DNA of 64,000 nucleotides, from positions 310,001 through 374,000 of the forward strand of contig JAQGDQ010000162.1 of the NCBI GenBank assembly GCA_030141605.1, in the 5' to 3' direction. The notes below the pieces were generated by a model, which had not been told where the DNA came from, did not search any database, and was given only the letters and a program-made list of their open reading frames with translations. Origin of the DNA: Tubiluchus corallicola. Its lineage: Eukaryota; Priapulida; Priapulimorpha; Priapulimorphida; Tubiluchidae. Both the position numbers and the translations under genes were made by a program. Below, piece after piece: positions 36,945 through 49,425 of the stretch. Numbering within the stretch: position 1 is the stretch's first letter; every line of letters begins with the position of its first letter.

Positions 36945-38640
36945 AACGAAATTTTGTACCCTGGATAAAGTATACAAAAACAAAGTAGGGAACCCTACTG
37001 CGCAGCAGTTCGCGCATCAGTGTCGCCCTAGCGCCACAGCAGTACGGACTGTTGTCGTTAGGTACGCTATAGCTACAGCTTTAGCACACCGGTATAACTA
37101 TAGCAGATGAATTGATGAGACCACCAAATTCAGGCCGGTCGACAGGTGCCCATAAAATGCTCAGCAGTGAGTTGCAAAAACACAAATAAAAACATATTTT
37201 TGAATTTCCCGAGGATGCAGCCAGGTAATTATAACAAAATGCTGATTATAACACAGTTTTGTAACTTTTGTTACAAGTTAAATATTTTGTATACTAAGCA
37301 AAGAGTGCAAGGCCTACATCTGTCTTTGGCGATTTATAACAGCTGTTATATTTTCAAATATTATTTAAAGCAAGCGTAAGGCATTAAGAATAATTAGTAG
37401 TTAAAATAAAAACTATTATATTTATATCTCATGAAAATTGATAACCTTATTTACAAAAGAAGTTAAGAAAGTTGATCTTAAAGGAAGTTTGCATTCTTAT
37501 TTAATGTGTTCTTATCAGGAAATATAACTTGAAGAAATATTAGGCCTGACTTTCGTGTGTAATACATGTACGTGTGTAATAAAACCGATTTTTTCAGAAG
37601 AGCAATTTTTTCCAGAACAAAACTTAATCCAAGCATCTGCATGTTTTGTTAATTCCAAGTTAAAAGATGTTTAAAAAGCATATAATCATACATTGGCCTT
37701 TGTTATGAGTTGAAGTCGGTTATAAAGTCACGTTGAACAGAGATGCATTTACGACATTACTCCTCTATTTTATTGTCATTTGTCAGTCAACAAAAAATAA
37801 CAAAACGAAACATCAGAGCTGTCATCCTAAGCAGCCGACATTATTTCCGCCTCTAAAACAGTCAACTAATTAGGTCAAAATCTAGTTACAGAATTCAGGT
37901 GAGAAGCCAACCTGGTGCATAAATTAGAATCTGCACGCGGGTCATAACATCTTATATATCATGTGTAGACGTCTCTTATATTTAGCCTAATTTTTTAAAG
38001 ATTCAGTTAGGCTTACGTCAAAATTTAAATACAGTTTGTTTACGTGTAAAAATGTACTTGTATAAGCGTATTAATAAAACACCTGTAGCTAAATTCACAG
38101 ACAAGTCTTGATAAATATTATTCATTGATGGGCTTAAATTAATTGATTTTATACAGGCTACGTGCTAAGGGCAATACAAAATCTTTGTATGTAATAATGC
38201 ATACATCATACATGTATATGAGTGTGTGTGCATGGGTGTATCAAGACGTTACGACGCCCTAAGCTGACAGTTCAGTCCTACTCATCTCTGCTACTGTATT
38301 GATTATTTATATATGAAGCACGGTATGCAATTACTTGTTGTGTGCATGCGTGCGTGTGCGCATTATTTATATACAAACATACAATATAATATATGTGTAA
38401 TTATATAGATTAATTGCAGGGAAATTTTTAATGTGCGAAATCCGCTACCTCGCATTGGAGCAAAACGACCAAGAAACAAATGGCAGAACCTTCAACAAAA
38501 GGAAAAGAAGGATCTCTCTCTGGGTGTCTGTCTCTCTCCCTCCTTCCCTCTCTCTTTCTCTCTCCCTCCCTTTCAGTGTCTGTTTTCCCTCTGTCTCTTT
38601 CTCTCTAAGAGAGGGACAGAGAGAAAAATCAGTAAATCAG
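36945..38640. other. Spacer left of the Gypsy scrap; no firm gene
   Basis: Upstream side of methyltransferase A. A short frame starting 37158 (MLSSELQKHK or, in another frame, IKCSAVSCKNTNK) has no support. CT-rich low-complexity sequence lies at 38515-38610. Confidence 0.35.
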
Positions 38641-38663
38641 TAAAAATGCATTACTTTTTTACA

Positions 38664-38823
38664 TAGTAGGCAGCCCATAGATGCTGCAATAGAAGACATG
38701 AAAACTCAAGATGTTATAGAACCATCTTGTAGTCCGTGGTCGTCCGCGATCGTTCTTGTGCGGAAGAAAGACGGAGGGACGAGGTGTTGCGTGAACTATC
38801 GTGCTTTAAATGCGGTTACAGTA
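38664..38823 (+). mobile_element. Ty3/Gypsy-like RT fragment
   Basis: The frame reads DAAIEDMKTQDVIEPS, then SPWSSAIVLVRKKDGGTRCC and VNYRALNAVT, the start of a Ty3/Gypsy-type reverse transcriptase (SPW.S..V.V.KKDG..R.CV.YR.LN). Homology ends abruptly there; no catalytic YxDD, integrase or LTR partner follows. A dead scrap. Confidence 0.8.
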
Positions 38824-38838
38824 CTTCACCAGCATGAC

Positions 38839-39339
38839 CTAGAAAAGAAACTGGGTTAGTGCTACAGAACGAAAACTAGGCCAGGTAAAATTGCCAGGTG
38901 TGGGTGGTTGACTTCGGCCAAGGCCACCAGTCTGTTCATGGAAGGTGCACACGTGGAAAGGGTTAGAGACACCACATACACATACTGACGGCAATACAGA
39001 TTCAAAACTAATACTAGTTTTATCAGATGGTCTCACCAATCTTGCCGTGCGTGCACACGTAGCAGCTTCATCCTCAAAAGTAATAAGTTGCCGTTGTTGC
39101 AGTTGCTCCAAAGTATCACCATGGCTTAGGGTTTTTCGCATCCCATCTTCTGCTACACCAATGTTCCGGGGTCTGACCCGGTAGATAGCCTTACGGCCTG
39201 CCATCGGTGATGCGGGTAAGCGCTGCATAACGGACACTACAGAAATTAAAAAAGAAACAACAAACCAAAACTTAGAATTCAAAAGGGACGGCTGAGAAGA
39301 ACAACACAATAGAAAAAAAACCTGGTGACAATGCTTCAA
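38839..39339 (-). CDS. Unrecognised open frame, possible terminal exon(s)
   Basis: A 166-codon minus-strand frame in less A+T-rich sequence than its surroundings, unusually long here. Two good acceptors fall inside its 5' part (ttgttcttctcag near 39291 and ttcttttttaatttctgtag near 39239), so the real exon probably starts at about 39238 and includes MQRLPASPMAGRKAIYRVRP. Later residues include a short Cys cluster (SVCVCGVSNPFHVC). The GRK could be an amidation and cleavage site, but no signal peptide is certain. No family recognised. Adjacent to the Gypsy scrap, so a transposon origin is possible. Confidence 0.3.
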   Translation of the reverse strand: MKHCHQVFFLLCCSSQPSLLNSKFWFVVSFLISVVSVMQRLPASPMAGRKAIYRVRPRNIGVAEDGMRKTLSHGDTLEQLQQRQLITFEDEAATCARTARLVRPSDKTSISFESVLPSVCVCGVSNPFHVCTFHEQTGGLGRSQPPTPGNFTWPSFRSVALTQFLF

Positions 39340-39688
39340 ATTTTACGGAATCACGACACTCGGCAGGCAGACAGGAGAAGTGCATTCCACGACAACCAGA
39401 AGACAACTGACGATATCACGTGTTCGTTCTTTCCACAGGAAATCACTGCTCAACCAATGTTATGGGCTTCCTCGTTTAAAGTGGAGGTCATAACTTTACC
39501 TATAGGTTGCCTGGCCTGGTGCCTATGAATAGAACTGTACAATGTATGCATAATGACCTGTAGAATGCACTTTCACCTGTTTAGCTCAATATTATTACAG
39601 TCAATGTGCGGCTCAAAATTATTTAATCATCCGCCGTTTGATGCCGCCAGCGTAAGTACATAACAATAAACCGTTTTCGTCGCTGCCC

Positions 39689-40975
39689 TTGATTCAATTC
39701 AATTCAATTTAACTTTAATTTAATTATCTCTTTATAGTACTACAATAAAACATGATTGATAAAAGAATCGCTAATAAGTTTTGAAGAATGCTTAAAATGA
39801 ATAGGTAGATGTAGAACTAGAGAAAGGATTGCGTAGTCTGCTAACCTTTACCGAATAATGATTTTTAGACACTGGTGGGCATTAACGTTATCAGTTTAAT
39901 TTAGGAAACATTAATAGTTTAAAAATTATGACATTTGCTATATTGTGTAATCCAGAGTAAAGAAAATACATGTACTTTAACTAGCGGGCAACAAAATAAT
40001 AAACAGTCTTGATTAAATTAAAAATAACATTTAGATTTTATGCGAAACACAGGTCAAAATTGTTATGAAATGATAAAAACATTTTGATTTAAAAATGCAA
40101 TTAATCAACAACAGGAGTTTAATACATTTTGATTTGAGTTCAACTTTACTATTTCTCAGCTTATTGATTAAGAATAAATCTACTGACTTGGACAATACTA
40201 AATAATATAATTCTCAATATACTGATAAGACAAACATTTAGCTATATAGGTTTTTTAGTAATGTTATAAAGGAGAGGTAAGACTTGTGCAATCTATGGAC
40301 AACACCTGAAGCTTTATTCATAAAATACTACTGCAGTATGACTTTAATAATTACTCGGCTGTAAAGAAGAGAAGAAAGACAGAGTACTTCCTGATATTTA
40401 GGATAATATCTGTAATGGCCTGTGGATTAGCTAATTAGTAGAGTTATAAGTAACAGCAAAGTACGAATTGGTAGTTGAGAAATTGAGTTGAGACTACGAA
40501 TTGAGAAAAAAATTTAATTCAGTATTAGAGTACGTTTTTGAGCCACAGATTCATGCTATGCTGTAGTATTTTCAGTTTTATGAATATTAATGTAGTTAGT
40601 ATTATTAAGTTAGGTAAAGAAAACAGAATATAGTGGAATAAGAGCTTAACATTAATCAGCTTAAGTTAATAATAATTGCTTTTTAAGTTTACAGATCAAG
40701 ATATAGATACTGTTAGAATCTTTAATATTACTGTTCAAACAATTCCAGAATTTAACAGCTTGAGACTTGATAGTACTTAATCCATGAGTGGTACAGAATT
40801 TGGGCGTAATATATAGACGTCGAGTGGCAGATCTAGTTTCGTAGTTATGGATTTCAGATATGGTAGTAAAATAGTTAGAGAATAGTTAAGGTAACTTCTT
40901 ATTTACAAAACGATACATGAATTTAGAAAGCTCTAATTGGTAAATTTCATTTAATTTAACAGTTTAAGTTTTACA
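39689..40975 (-). mobile_element. LINE C-terminus, 3' UTR and pentamer tail
   Basis: The minus strand reads IYQLELSKFMYRFVNKKLP, HNYETRSATRRLYITPKF and FWNCLNSNIKDSNS, the ordered C-terminal signature of jockey/CR1-type LINEs, in 40690-40975. About 1 kb of noncoding sequence then leads to an AATTG pentamer tail at 39689-39712, the probable 3' end. One internal stop seen. Confidence 0.75.
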
Positions 40976-41599
40976 TAACAGGGTGTAGTATAAGCTCCTC
41001 CTTAATGATCCTGGATTCGAGTACCAGTTATCACTTTATTATCTTAGTCACTGCTCACCAGTTATCATTAAACCTGGTCACTCTTTATTATGCAATATTA
41101 ATCTCCCTAATTAATATTGATTCTTATCTGTCGCATGTGATCGTATAAAAACGTGACTTAAGACTGAAGGAGTGATTTGCATCTATTACATTAATTGCTA
41201 TAAGGTTATTCACAACCCGGCTACTAGAGCTTAAGATAAAATCTATAGAGCAATGATTTCTTCTCACAAGATTGTTTCTACGACTCCGCGTTGTGAAAGA
41301 GTCTTAATCTCTAAAGCTATCTAGCAAAAGTTCCCGCAATTGAACTCGTAGATTACTTAATGTACACAGCAAATCCTTAGATTCGTTTACAGAATTTAAT
41401 GTTGCTTAACTGAGACACCTATAAGCATACTCAAACTATTCATATATGATTAAGCGAAATCCGTTTATTGTTTACAACAATTACTCTTAGTTTGCTAAAA
41501 TTACAATATATGAACCTAATCGCCAAAGACGCTCACAATTTATAATTAGCTCCCAGAGATACTAAACAGTTTCCCTTAACTAGTTCTTCACTTCGCACT

Positions 41600-42260
41600 A
41601 AAGGTGCTAATTTACAATGTGAAACATTTATTACAATCGACTACACGTCACACGTAAGGTGCCTATTACTGTGATGAAGCTACTATGCAGAGTTGCTCTC
41701 AGGTTACGATAGGTTAAGTTCACTTAACTCGGTGGAATGACCAATGACAACCGTTCAATTGGTCAATTCCGTTTCCGTTGCAAGACTCTATTCGCAGATC
41801 CAGTGCTCAATTCTTTGAGGACGCAGATAGTTGTCTACGCTGGGTCTAGCGGGTCTTTGCTTCTCTCAGAATTCCTGTAGTCTCTCCAGACTTGATCTCC
41901 TCTCTCCCTGACTCACGACTAACCGACGATACACGATTCACCACCCGGCGCCTAACGATTAACCACGAGCCCTTGCCAAACACCATCTTATGTACTCCAA
42001 TGGAGTCTTCATAGCTTTGCGCGCGAACGCGCGAGGTGTCACCATAGGTCAAAGGTTCTGTTGTGGCTTGGTGGTTTATGACCATCCAGATGTCCAGGTC
42101 ACGTAGCCTCTTACATGAGAAAACTCCGCTATGCGCCTTCGTCCTTCGCTTCTCGCGTCGCTTGGGTCATAAACTTCTGTTCAAGAAATGAGCTTCTTCC
42201 TGCTCCTTCCCAATCATAGTCCAGCAACTCGCATTACATTACAGGAGGTATATACTCTTA
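41600..42260 (-). other. GC-richer block, possible solo LTR
   Basis: Composition shifts towards G+C, with GCGCGCGAACGCGCG at about 42018. Read on the minus strand there is TATATA near 42250 and an AATAAA near 41626. An 80-codon frame (41846-42085) matches nothing. LTR identity is a guess without terminal repeats. Confidence 0.25.
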
Positions 42261-42759
42261 ACCACTCCATGTTATAAAATTCAGCTTCGCTTCTCCTAAA
42301 TTCAAACACCTGTGACAAACTTTTCCTCTCTAAGTGAACACCTGTTCTATTACTTGTAAACACATCTCTTGTGACAATAATTCCTTGCCTTACATTAAAT
42401 ATATGCTTTACCAGCTAAGTGAGTTCCCATATTTTCTTAATAAATTATCTGATCCAATTTGGAGGTCTCTTTATCAACATAATCTAATGAAGTTGATAAC
42501 TCCATTAATTAATCACTTAATTCATGATTCCGAAATTTATTCATAACAGTAGCATGAGCACGATATGGGCTAAATGTAATGATTTTCACTATTTTATTCT
42601 GGGCTGTAATGAATGGTTTTATCACAGATGTTGATCAAAGTTTACTCAGATGAATACACTTGAGACTTGTAGCGAGTGATACCCGTCACGTAACACAATG
42701 GAAAGTCTGCTGATTGTTGCAGGTTACAGAAAATATTTATGCAGTATCGATTGCAATTT

Positions 42760-43260
42760 AAAGGAAAGAACATGTCAGTCAATATTTTGGGTTTATTTTA
42801 CTGTTATCACTTGAATTTAGAAAAATGTAACATAAATTCGCAAAGAACTGCCTATAAAGCACTAATTTAAAATATACTACCTCTGAATAGAAATTTTCAC
42901 GCGTGGTGGTTGCCGCCATTCACTTGAAAACAACGACGTAACTGGGAGACTTCGTGCTTCGTAAGTGCATTGTGGCTTTCCGTAAGCGCGCGCTGTTTAA
43001 ATCAAACTTCTGTAGTTTACCTAGTGTTCAGGCAAAAATATTTCAAAACTAGCTATATATATTTTTTTGCAAAAACTTATACTTTTGATGAAGATTATAC
43101 TTTTGATTTGACACTGCGCTACTTTTCTCACGACGAATGACGTCATTGAAAGAATGGGAGTGCTCAAGTGATTTTACTAATTACACGAGACGCTTATTGC
43201 AGTCCTTTTCACATTTTTCGCGAACATTGAATTAAGCCTAAGTTCCCAGAAGGGCTGGCC
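42760..43260 (+). repeat. Dispersed repeat, copy 1 (second at 52410)
   Basis: Shares ordered blocks with 52410-52690, such as GGTTTATTTTAYTGTTATCACTT and GTCTATAAAGCA-like, then ACACGARRCRCTTAT and a CATTTTTSGYGAAC-like block. This copy is longer in the middle. Confidence 0.6.
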
Positions 43261-43339
43261 TTTAACATAAATTTGGATTTGTTGGGATTTTTACAAACTC
43301 TGGAAGCATCTGGGAGGCGGAGTTAAAGTGGAAAGGGGC

Positions 43340-43505
43340 AGGTTGTATAAAGGAGAGGTTCTGGATTTTTGGAGTAGTTCAAGATACCTGGCTGGATAAC
43401 CCTCAGCCGGGTCTACTTTTGAGGATCGTAATAAAATATAGTTTTTGTACATGTGCAGGTGTTTTCTTCTTCAATACTCGAGTGCTAGGTGCAACCGCAC
43501 CTGGA
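43340..43505 (+). other. LTR-like promoter and poly(A) block
   Basis: TATAAAGG at 43346 is followed 84 bp later by AATAAA (43430) and a GT-rich stretch, the spacing of a compact LTR's TATA-R-poly(A). No TG...CA ends or target duplication fixed. Confidence 0.3.
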
Positions 43506-43559
43506 AAAAGACATATTGTTGGCAATATACGTTTTATGTTAACGTTTTGGTGTTACTCT

Positions 43560-44120
43560 TGACTAAAAAATGATCTTGACATAATTATGTAGCTGACAAG
43601 ATTCTCGGTTTTATTCGTCGTAATTTAAAATATACTCCAAAATCTGTGCGTAAGAACGCATATTTAATTAGTTTAAACATAGCGGAATAACAAAGACTAC
43701 AATATGGTTTGAATAGACAACTGATAGGACGTTCTTGTCAAAATGGAACGTATCTCTTAGAAGTGTGCAGACAATAAGCAAACAGTAGAAGCATTACTGT
43801 ATGACTACTAGCGGTGTAAATACATACGTAGTATAATGTTGAGAATGACATTTAATCAAGCTAAACTAATACAATGGTTAGAAGCGCTTAGTAAGAATTT
43901 TTAATTTCTGTAAAATCTTTAATACTTGAATATTAACGGTTGTACTTAACCGTTGATTCCATATAGAAGCAGATAGGCGAGATCATTTGTTGACAAATTA
44001 TAAATTCTAATATTATGAGAAATTAACAAAGTGCAGAGTTTATTTAGTAATATATCTCGAACTGGTGATATAACGGACAGCCAATTAGAAAATGATTAAT
44101 GGTTTCAAAAGGGGCACCGA
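43560..44120 (+). mobile_element. Decayed LINE RT C-terminal fragment
   Basis: ADKILGFIRRNLKYTPKSVR followed by NAYL matches the C-terminal part of jockey/CR1-type RTs. The rest is shredded by stops. Confidence 0.5.
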
Positions 44121-45823
44121 ATCTACAGGTAGGTAAAACAATGGTTCCATTATAATTTTTACATCCTGTCAGCTGAGGTCAAAGTTTAATTGAGAAAATC
44201 AACTCGCATTCGTGTTTGAGAAAGAACTAGTCAACGGTCACCATACGAGTAATGCTTGGGGCGTTTGATGAAACCCAAGAATGTATACGTTTTTTCATGG
44301 TTCGCCCTGGTGTTGAATACGCCGCTTCAGAAAGGGACCTCTTTAAACAACATTTTATGAATGACCGAATTGCTCAAAATCCAGTATCTGAGTGCGAAAT
44401 TTGTCTTAAAATAGCCCCGCTTTAACCAGAGGGACTTTACCAGAGAATTTTTAAAAAGGATTAGTAAAGTTTTGTTTCATTATTTTCTTTAATAACAAAG
44501 ATCATTTTCGCATAATTATTTTTATTTTGTTGACTATTTATTGTAAATCAAAATTGCGTGCTAATTAATGTGATTATGACATGCGTTAAATTATTAAAAT
44601 GAAATTTGAAACTTCTATATAACTTTGAAAAGATCTATATAAATCCAAAGTCCTGTGGCAACTTCATTCTATCTTTTCCTCTACTTGCTGAAGAACGAGT
44701 TACAAGTCTGTAGCTGAAATTTAGTGTTTTAGGTACAAGTTTACAGTTTTAGTAGTTTTTAAGTTATGGCTGAAGGTTTTTGCATATTAAAATAATGCAA
44801 CGCTGGAACAACATCAGCTAATAAGTAACTGAAAAAGAGCCACGTTGACGCATAAAGCACTCAGTCAATGGCAGTAAAAAATAAAGAAATCAACTCAATC
44901 AGTTTACATCATGGTCTACACAACAAAAAGTAACCGCTGACAAATTTGTTGTCAAAAAAAGTACCTACAGTACCTGAAATTACCTTGAAGAGAAAGTGTA
45001 GGGCGGCAGCACAGAGCCATTTGATGCAGAGAAACTAAAGGCAACAATTGTTGAGTGCTGGAACGAGTAAGAAACTGTATCAGCTATTAGGCGAAACGTT
45101 TTTGTCTAGTTTGGAATGAAAATGGTGGGCACATACACTTGCTGTAAATTTTAACAAGACTGACAAATTTTTTACAACTTTATTTTTTAACTTATTGATT
45201 TAAAACTTCTGTACCTTTGGAAATATCTAGGATATTGACATGAAATTTTTGGAATTTATACAAAAAAAGTTTATACTACTTATACAAAAAAATTTATATA
45301 ACATCAATGTGGCAATTTTCAGCAATTCCACTATACTCTTCTTACAACATCGTGATCAAAACTTTGGCATATTTTTTTGTTCCGAACGATATGTCATGCA
45401 CAGACTAATGTGAAGCAACGGGCTTCGGGTATTCACTAACAATAACAAGAATAAGAATAAAAATAATTTTATTTGTTTGTTTTTCCAAATAAAAACAGAA
45501 AACTATATAACAATATTCAACAATATTTAAATAAGGGAGAGATGAACGTTATGTAGAACAAGAAAGTAGTTTAGACACTGCTTTTCAATACTTATTACAA
45601 AAGGAGAGGAAAATTCAGTGTCTGTATTACTCCGTTAGTTTTAGTAAAAGCTTGAAGCTGATTGGTCGACATTAGTCGTTTTACCAATCTAATTAACCAT
45701 ACCTATACCTTTGCGACTTTTGTTTTTACGTATTTCACTTGTGCTTTCTGATACAAAATGACATTTACATTTTTGAAAAATTAGATAATTTTTGTTGTGC
45801 AAAATCAGCATAATATCCTGTTA
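44120..45823. other. Spacer; nothing firm
   Basis: A+T-rich sequence 3' of methyltransferase B. No exon or element ends could be supported. Confidence 0.4.
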
Positions 45824-47909
45824 TTATAATTTCATTGCTGTACTGACTATGAAGTATTTGTCTTCGTCGAAATCCTCAAGCGTTTTGTTTCCTTCTGTCG
45901 TCACCTCTGTCCTTATATCAGTCATTCCCGCCTCCGTCAGGGCTTCAGTCACCAACTCTTCGTCAACAGGTATGGCGTAGTATCGTTTCTCACCAACGTC
46001 CCAAAAACTTTCTTCACCAACTGTCACCATCAGCAATTTTCCACCAGATTTAAGCAGCGTCATAACGTTTTTTACACATTTCTTGTATTGATCTAGAGTT
46101 GTTGCGGCGAGTTCTATAGCAAAGGAGGAAATGATGACGTCGAAAGTGCCTCGGTGAGTAGTGGTTATTGGGTCGCTTTTATTGGCGTCACACAACAAAA
46201 TTTCCTTTACGTTTTTTCGTAAATCTTCCAGACGTGACTGGTACTTTTCTTGTAATTCGCTGTAATTAGAAAAAATTGTCTCATTTGAAGCCAGCATACG
46301 TATGTGTAATAGACCGTTCACACGGTCATTCAAAACAGTGACGTTATCGAGTTTGTCAGTGATGAAGGACTGTGTGGACGTTAAGAATCACACTCAAATT
46401 TAAAATTTTGTCATTCAAGTTTGGACGATATGAAGCTGGTGTTGATGTTCGTCAATGTTGGTCGTCATTCTCGGAAAGAACAGCCAATAATAAGGCACAA
46501 AAGTTGACCGAAAATAAGAAAATGATAGCTAAAAAATGTTAGTCGTCGCTGAGGCTGCATTTGAACCAAGGATTGTTTAGAAATTGAGCGCCATGACCAC
46601 TAGATCACACAGCTTCTTGTGACATTGGCATATTTTGATTTACTAAAGTGAAACTACTTTTTCGCTATGCCCATGATCCACGTAAAATTTCAGAGTAAGC
46701 CAAAAGTAGGCCTAAAGTCCTCGACCTGCTAAACATGTTCATTTACCTTTGACTTGCAGATTGTATGACGATGTCGTAATAGTGGCTCCAGTCAAAAGGA
46801 TATTCCCCTGTTTCCTTCCATTTCTGCAGTAGTTTAATATTGGGTTCAGCATAGTCGGCCATTACAATGTCGGTGAAATTATCACCAACGGCAAGCGTAT
46901 AAGCCAAAGTGGGACCACATCCGAAATCCAACAGCCTCTTACCTGGTAATCCTTCTCCTGTTATAGAAACAACGAAGCACTATTAATATTAGTACAGATC
47001 TAAAATGCGAAATGAACTCATAATGCTCAAAATCAAACTTGAAAAAAAACGCAAGTTATAAAAAAATCGGAAGTCGAAATGCAATCGCATTTGTTTCCAA
47101 CCGAGTCCTTCTTGGATGCTTCTCCTTGGATTTGAACCAAGGACTCTTCAAAGTCAGAGATGGACATAGGCTCAATGTCTCTTGTAGATTTGATCTTTCG
47201 TTAGGGAGAATGCAGCTGGACATCTTTGTTGGTTCACTGGCTCAGTTTAGAGCACTAGCCTTGTTAATGAGCCGGTTCCAGTTTCGCCGCTACTACACAC
47301 ATTGATTCCAGCGTACACTGAAGTGTTTAAAAAAGTTATTTTGCATTTACATTTTTTAATTGCCTGTTTCAGACGTTCACTCTAAATTTAACGATGATGA
47401 TGCTGATGATGATAAATCTTTTATTATATATCTTTGCTATTTTACAGGCAACATACGCTTTTTCTAATGACTTGTGTATATTTTGCAATTATGCTCTTCA
47501 TAAATTCTTCATATAAAAGCTCTAGCAGAGGCAAACAAACTGCGTTTACCAGCCGTCAGAACACACGTATGCAACTTCGCGGGAGTTTAAACCTTGACAC
47601 GTAAATAACGCAGCAACACACATTACTGACTTTTGGTAAATGCTGTTGTAGAATACAGAATATGATGTTGCACACATGGTGATCCAAGAAATAGTTCACC
47701 AAGGATTAGTCTTAAGACATGTCTCTCTGATAAGATGAAGATATTTAGTGGGAGAAGTATATATGTGCAAGTCTAAAATACGAGGCATGTTCCTACTCAC
47801 CTTCGTGAAATATTTCGCGGTATTTGTTAAATATATTTTGAAATTCTATCACGTTGCCATAGCATTCGTTCAAGAAAACAACACTGTCAAATTTCTCATA
47901 ACAAGCCAT
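45824..47909 (-). CDS. NNMT/PNMT/INMT-family methyltransferase, copy B
   Basis: Exons 47909-47801, 46957-46747 and 46259-45824 give 251 aa with the same intron positions and phases as copy A, and exon 2 is exactly the same length (211 nt). Motifs are LLDFGCGPTLAY, VMADYAEPN, CDANKSDP, FDVIISSFAIEL, LLKSGGKLLMV and GEESFWDVGEKRY. Exon 1 (MACYEKFDSVVFLNE) has diverged most, as expected for the substrate-lid region of this family. Intron 2 contains a tRNA-derived SINE, and intron 1 contains a repeat shared with the broken copy D. No frame break was seen. Function is inferred from the family only. Confidence 0.87.
46553..46614 (-). repeat. tRNA-derived SINE head in methyltransferase B intron 2
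   Basis: Minus strand: GTGATCTAGTGGTCATGGCG (A box) and CCTTGGTTCAAATGCAG (B box) at tRNA spacing, without a full cloverleaf. Confidence 0.6.
47087..47600 (+). repeat. Composite tRNA-like repeat, copy 1
   Basis: About 515 bp matching 61056-61576 in the same orientation. Contains an inverted T-arm-like hairpin (CTTGGATTTGAACCAAG) and a plus-strand tRNA-Thr-like head at about 47230-47292 (GGCTCAGTTTAGAGCACTAG, then GGTTCCAGTTTCG). Sits in intron 1 of methyltransferase B. Confidence 0.75.
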
Positions 47910-48817
47910 GATGAATACTGAACTACTACTTGAACATTGCTCTTTACCTTAGATCTTAGGCCAAATATCCATTTCAGGCTACTGATTTCCTGTAGTATAT
48001 AGTATTTACTTGCAACAGACTATACAAACAGATGAATATGCATGCCTGTGTAATAGGTGCTATATTTAGTTGATTGTATATTACCAAAAAATGAATAAAT
48101 TAATTGAAAACCATTACGCTTCAGTCGAACAATGTGCACTGTCTCCATGTGCACTATCTTTAACACAAAGAAAAATAAAAAGCACTAAATTGCATTTATT
48201 TTTTAAATCCTGTAATGACAGTGGTATGTATTTTTTACCTTATTGTAAGAAGATTTCCCATTTGTTAAGTCATTAAGAATTTTTAGTCATTTTTAGGTCA
48301 TTTTGTTTAATGTCTTGCAAAAATCTCAAACAGTTCTTGAGAGCTGATTACCCGCAGTGAATGTGAACAGTCCACACAGTAACAGTAGTGGCCAATAGCA
48401 ATAACGTGAAACAGTAATAACAACGGCAACAGTTACTGACGTGGGTATGCAATGCTTAGGGCAAATTACACCTAGTGAGGTGTTGATGCAAAAAGCAAGG
48501 CTATTGAATGGACACACACGAAGACCTGCTTTATTCAGAATATCCATGGATGCTTTATTACTTTAACATTTGTTTTCAAGTAATTTGCTCAAAACTGATG
48601 CACTATTCATTGGCTTTCATTACAAAAAGTTGCTAGTGATCAAACAGGTTAACTGGCTTGCAATAAATGCAATATAATTGCAAAAGAAAATTGGGAAAGG
48701 TTTTACTCATTCAGTTGTTATGGTATTGGTTAACTATATTACCTACGTACTATTAAAAATATCTTTTTCGAATGGCATGAACAAATAAAGGCAATTGTCG
48801 ATTTTTTGTATTTTTAG

Positions 48818-48923
48818 GCCAAAGAAACTTCATACAGAGCAAAAGACCATGAAATGCGGCACTCCATGCTACAGTATTAAGCGTCGATGGGTTCAAGCAT
48901 GGATTCACGGAAAACTCGTGTAA
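48818..48923 (+). pseudogene. TSP1 repeat, second-half exon with early stop
   Basis: Follows acceptor tttttag and opens with one base before the frame PKKLHTEQKTMKCGTPC, the C-terminal half of a thrombospondin type 1 repeat (Gly at the junction, then C...C). It continues as a tail parallel to the one at 51424. At 48921 a TAA stands where that copy has a Tyr codon, and two more stops follow. Either the protein ends early here or the copy is dead. No matching first-half exon was found to its left. Confidence 0.45.
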
Positions 48924-49304
48924 GACACAATACTATTTTTCTGATCACTGTAGGCTGTAAAAAATCTGCTGCACTGATCTATTACTAATTAGCTAACTTA
49001 CTGCAGTAGAATGGGATGCTTGTCATAGATACCAAAAACAGTCTTCGCTATAAACCTGTAAAAGCGCATGCATGATATTATTAACAGTAAATTGAGAAAC
49101 ACGTGGCGTGATATGAAGCACTTGTTGGCTAAAGCATTTCTGAAGTTGCATTGTAAATTTATTGCTATCCGTCTATTGTAAAAGTAACAAAATTCTTTTG
49201 CTGGGTATCAGCGTCCCCATGGTGGTGTGCACGTGGCTATGTTCTTAAAACGCATGAGTTTCGTTGCGTAGTGAGAAAAATAATACTTGATAAAATTGCC
49301 GCAG

Positions 49305-49425
49305 CTAAAACCGGACAACCAAGGTGGAGTGAATGGAATTTGGAAGGAGACTGCAGACCATGTGGTACTACAAAGGGAACTGGAAAGCTCGTAAGAACTT
49401 GCCTACCAAAAGGAAATACCTGCGG
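49305..49425 (+). CDS. TSP1 repeat, first-half exon
   Basis: Encodes QPRWSEWNLEGDCRPCG, then KGTGKLVRTC and NTCG. WSEW, the paired cysteines, the R.C and the closing C-G are the N-terminal two thirds of a thrombospondin type 1 repeat, an extracellular adhesion module. Acceptor aaaattgccgcag, donor CTGCGG|gtaaga. It ends with two bases of a Gly codon (phase 2), matching the exon at 51424, which starts with one base. The upstream exons with a signal peptide were not found. Confidence 0.6.

Noticed and set aside
41846-42085. Minus-strand 79-codon basic frame
   Set aside because: No homologue recognised; the block looks like noncoding LTR or repeat sequence.
45792-45980. Plus-strand frame over methyltransferase B exon 3 (also 34961-35185 and 55026-55322)
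   Set aside because: Antisense shadows of conserved coding exons.
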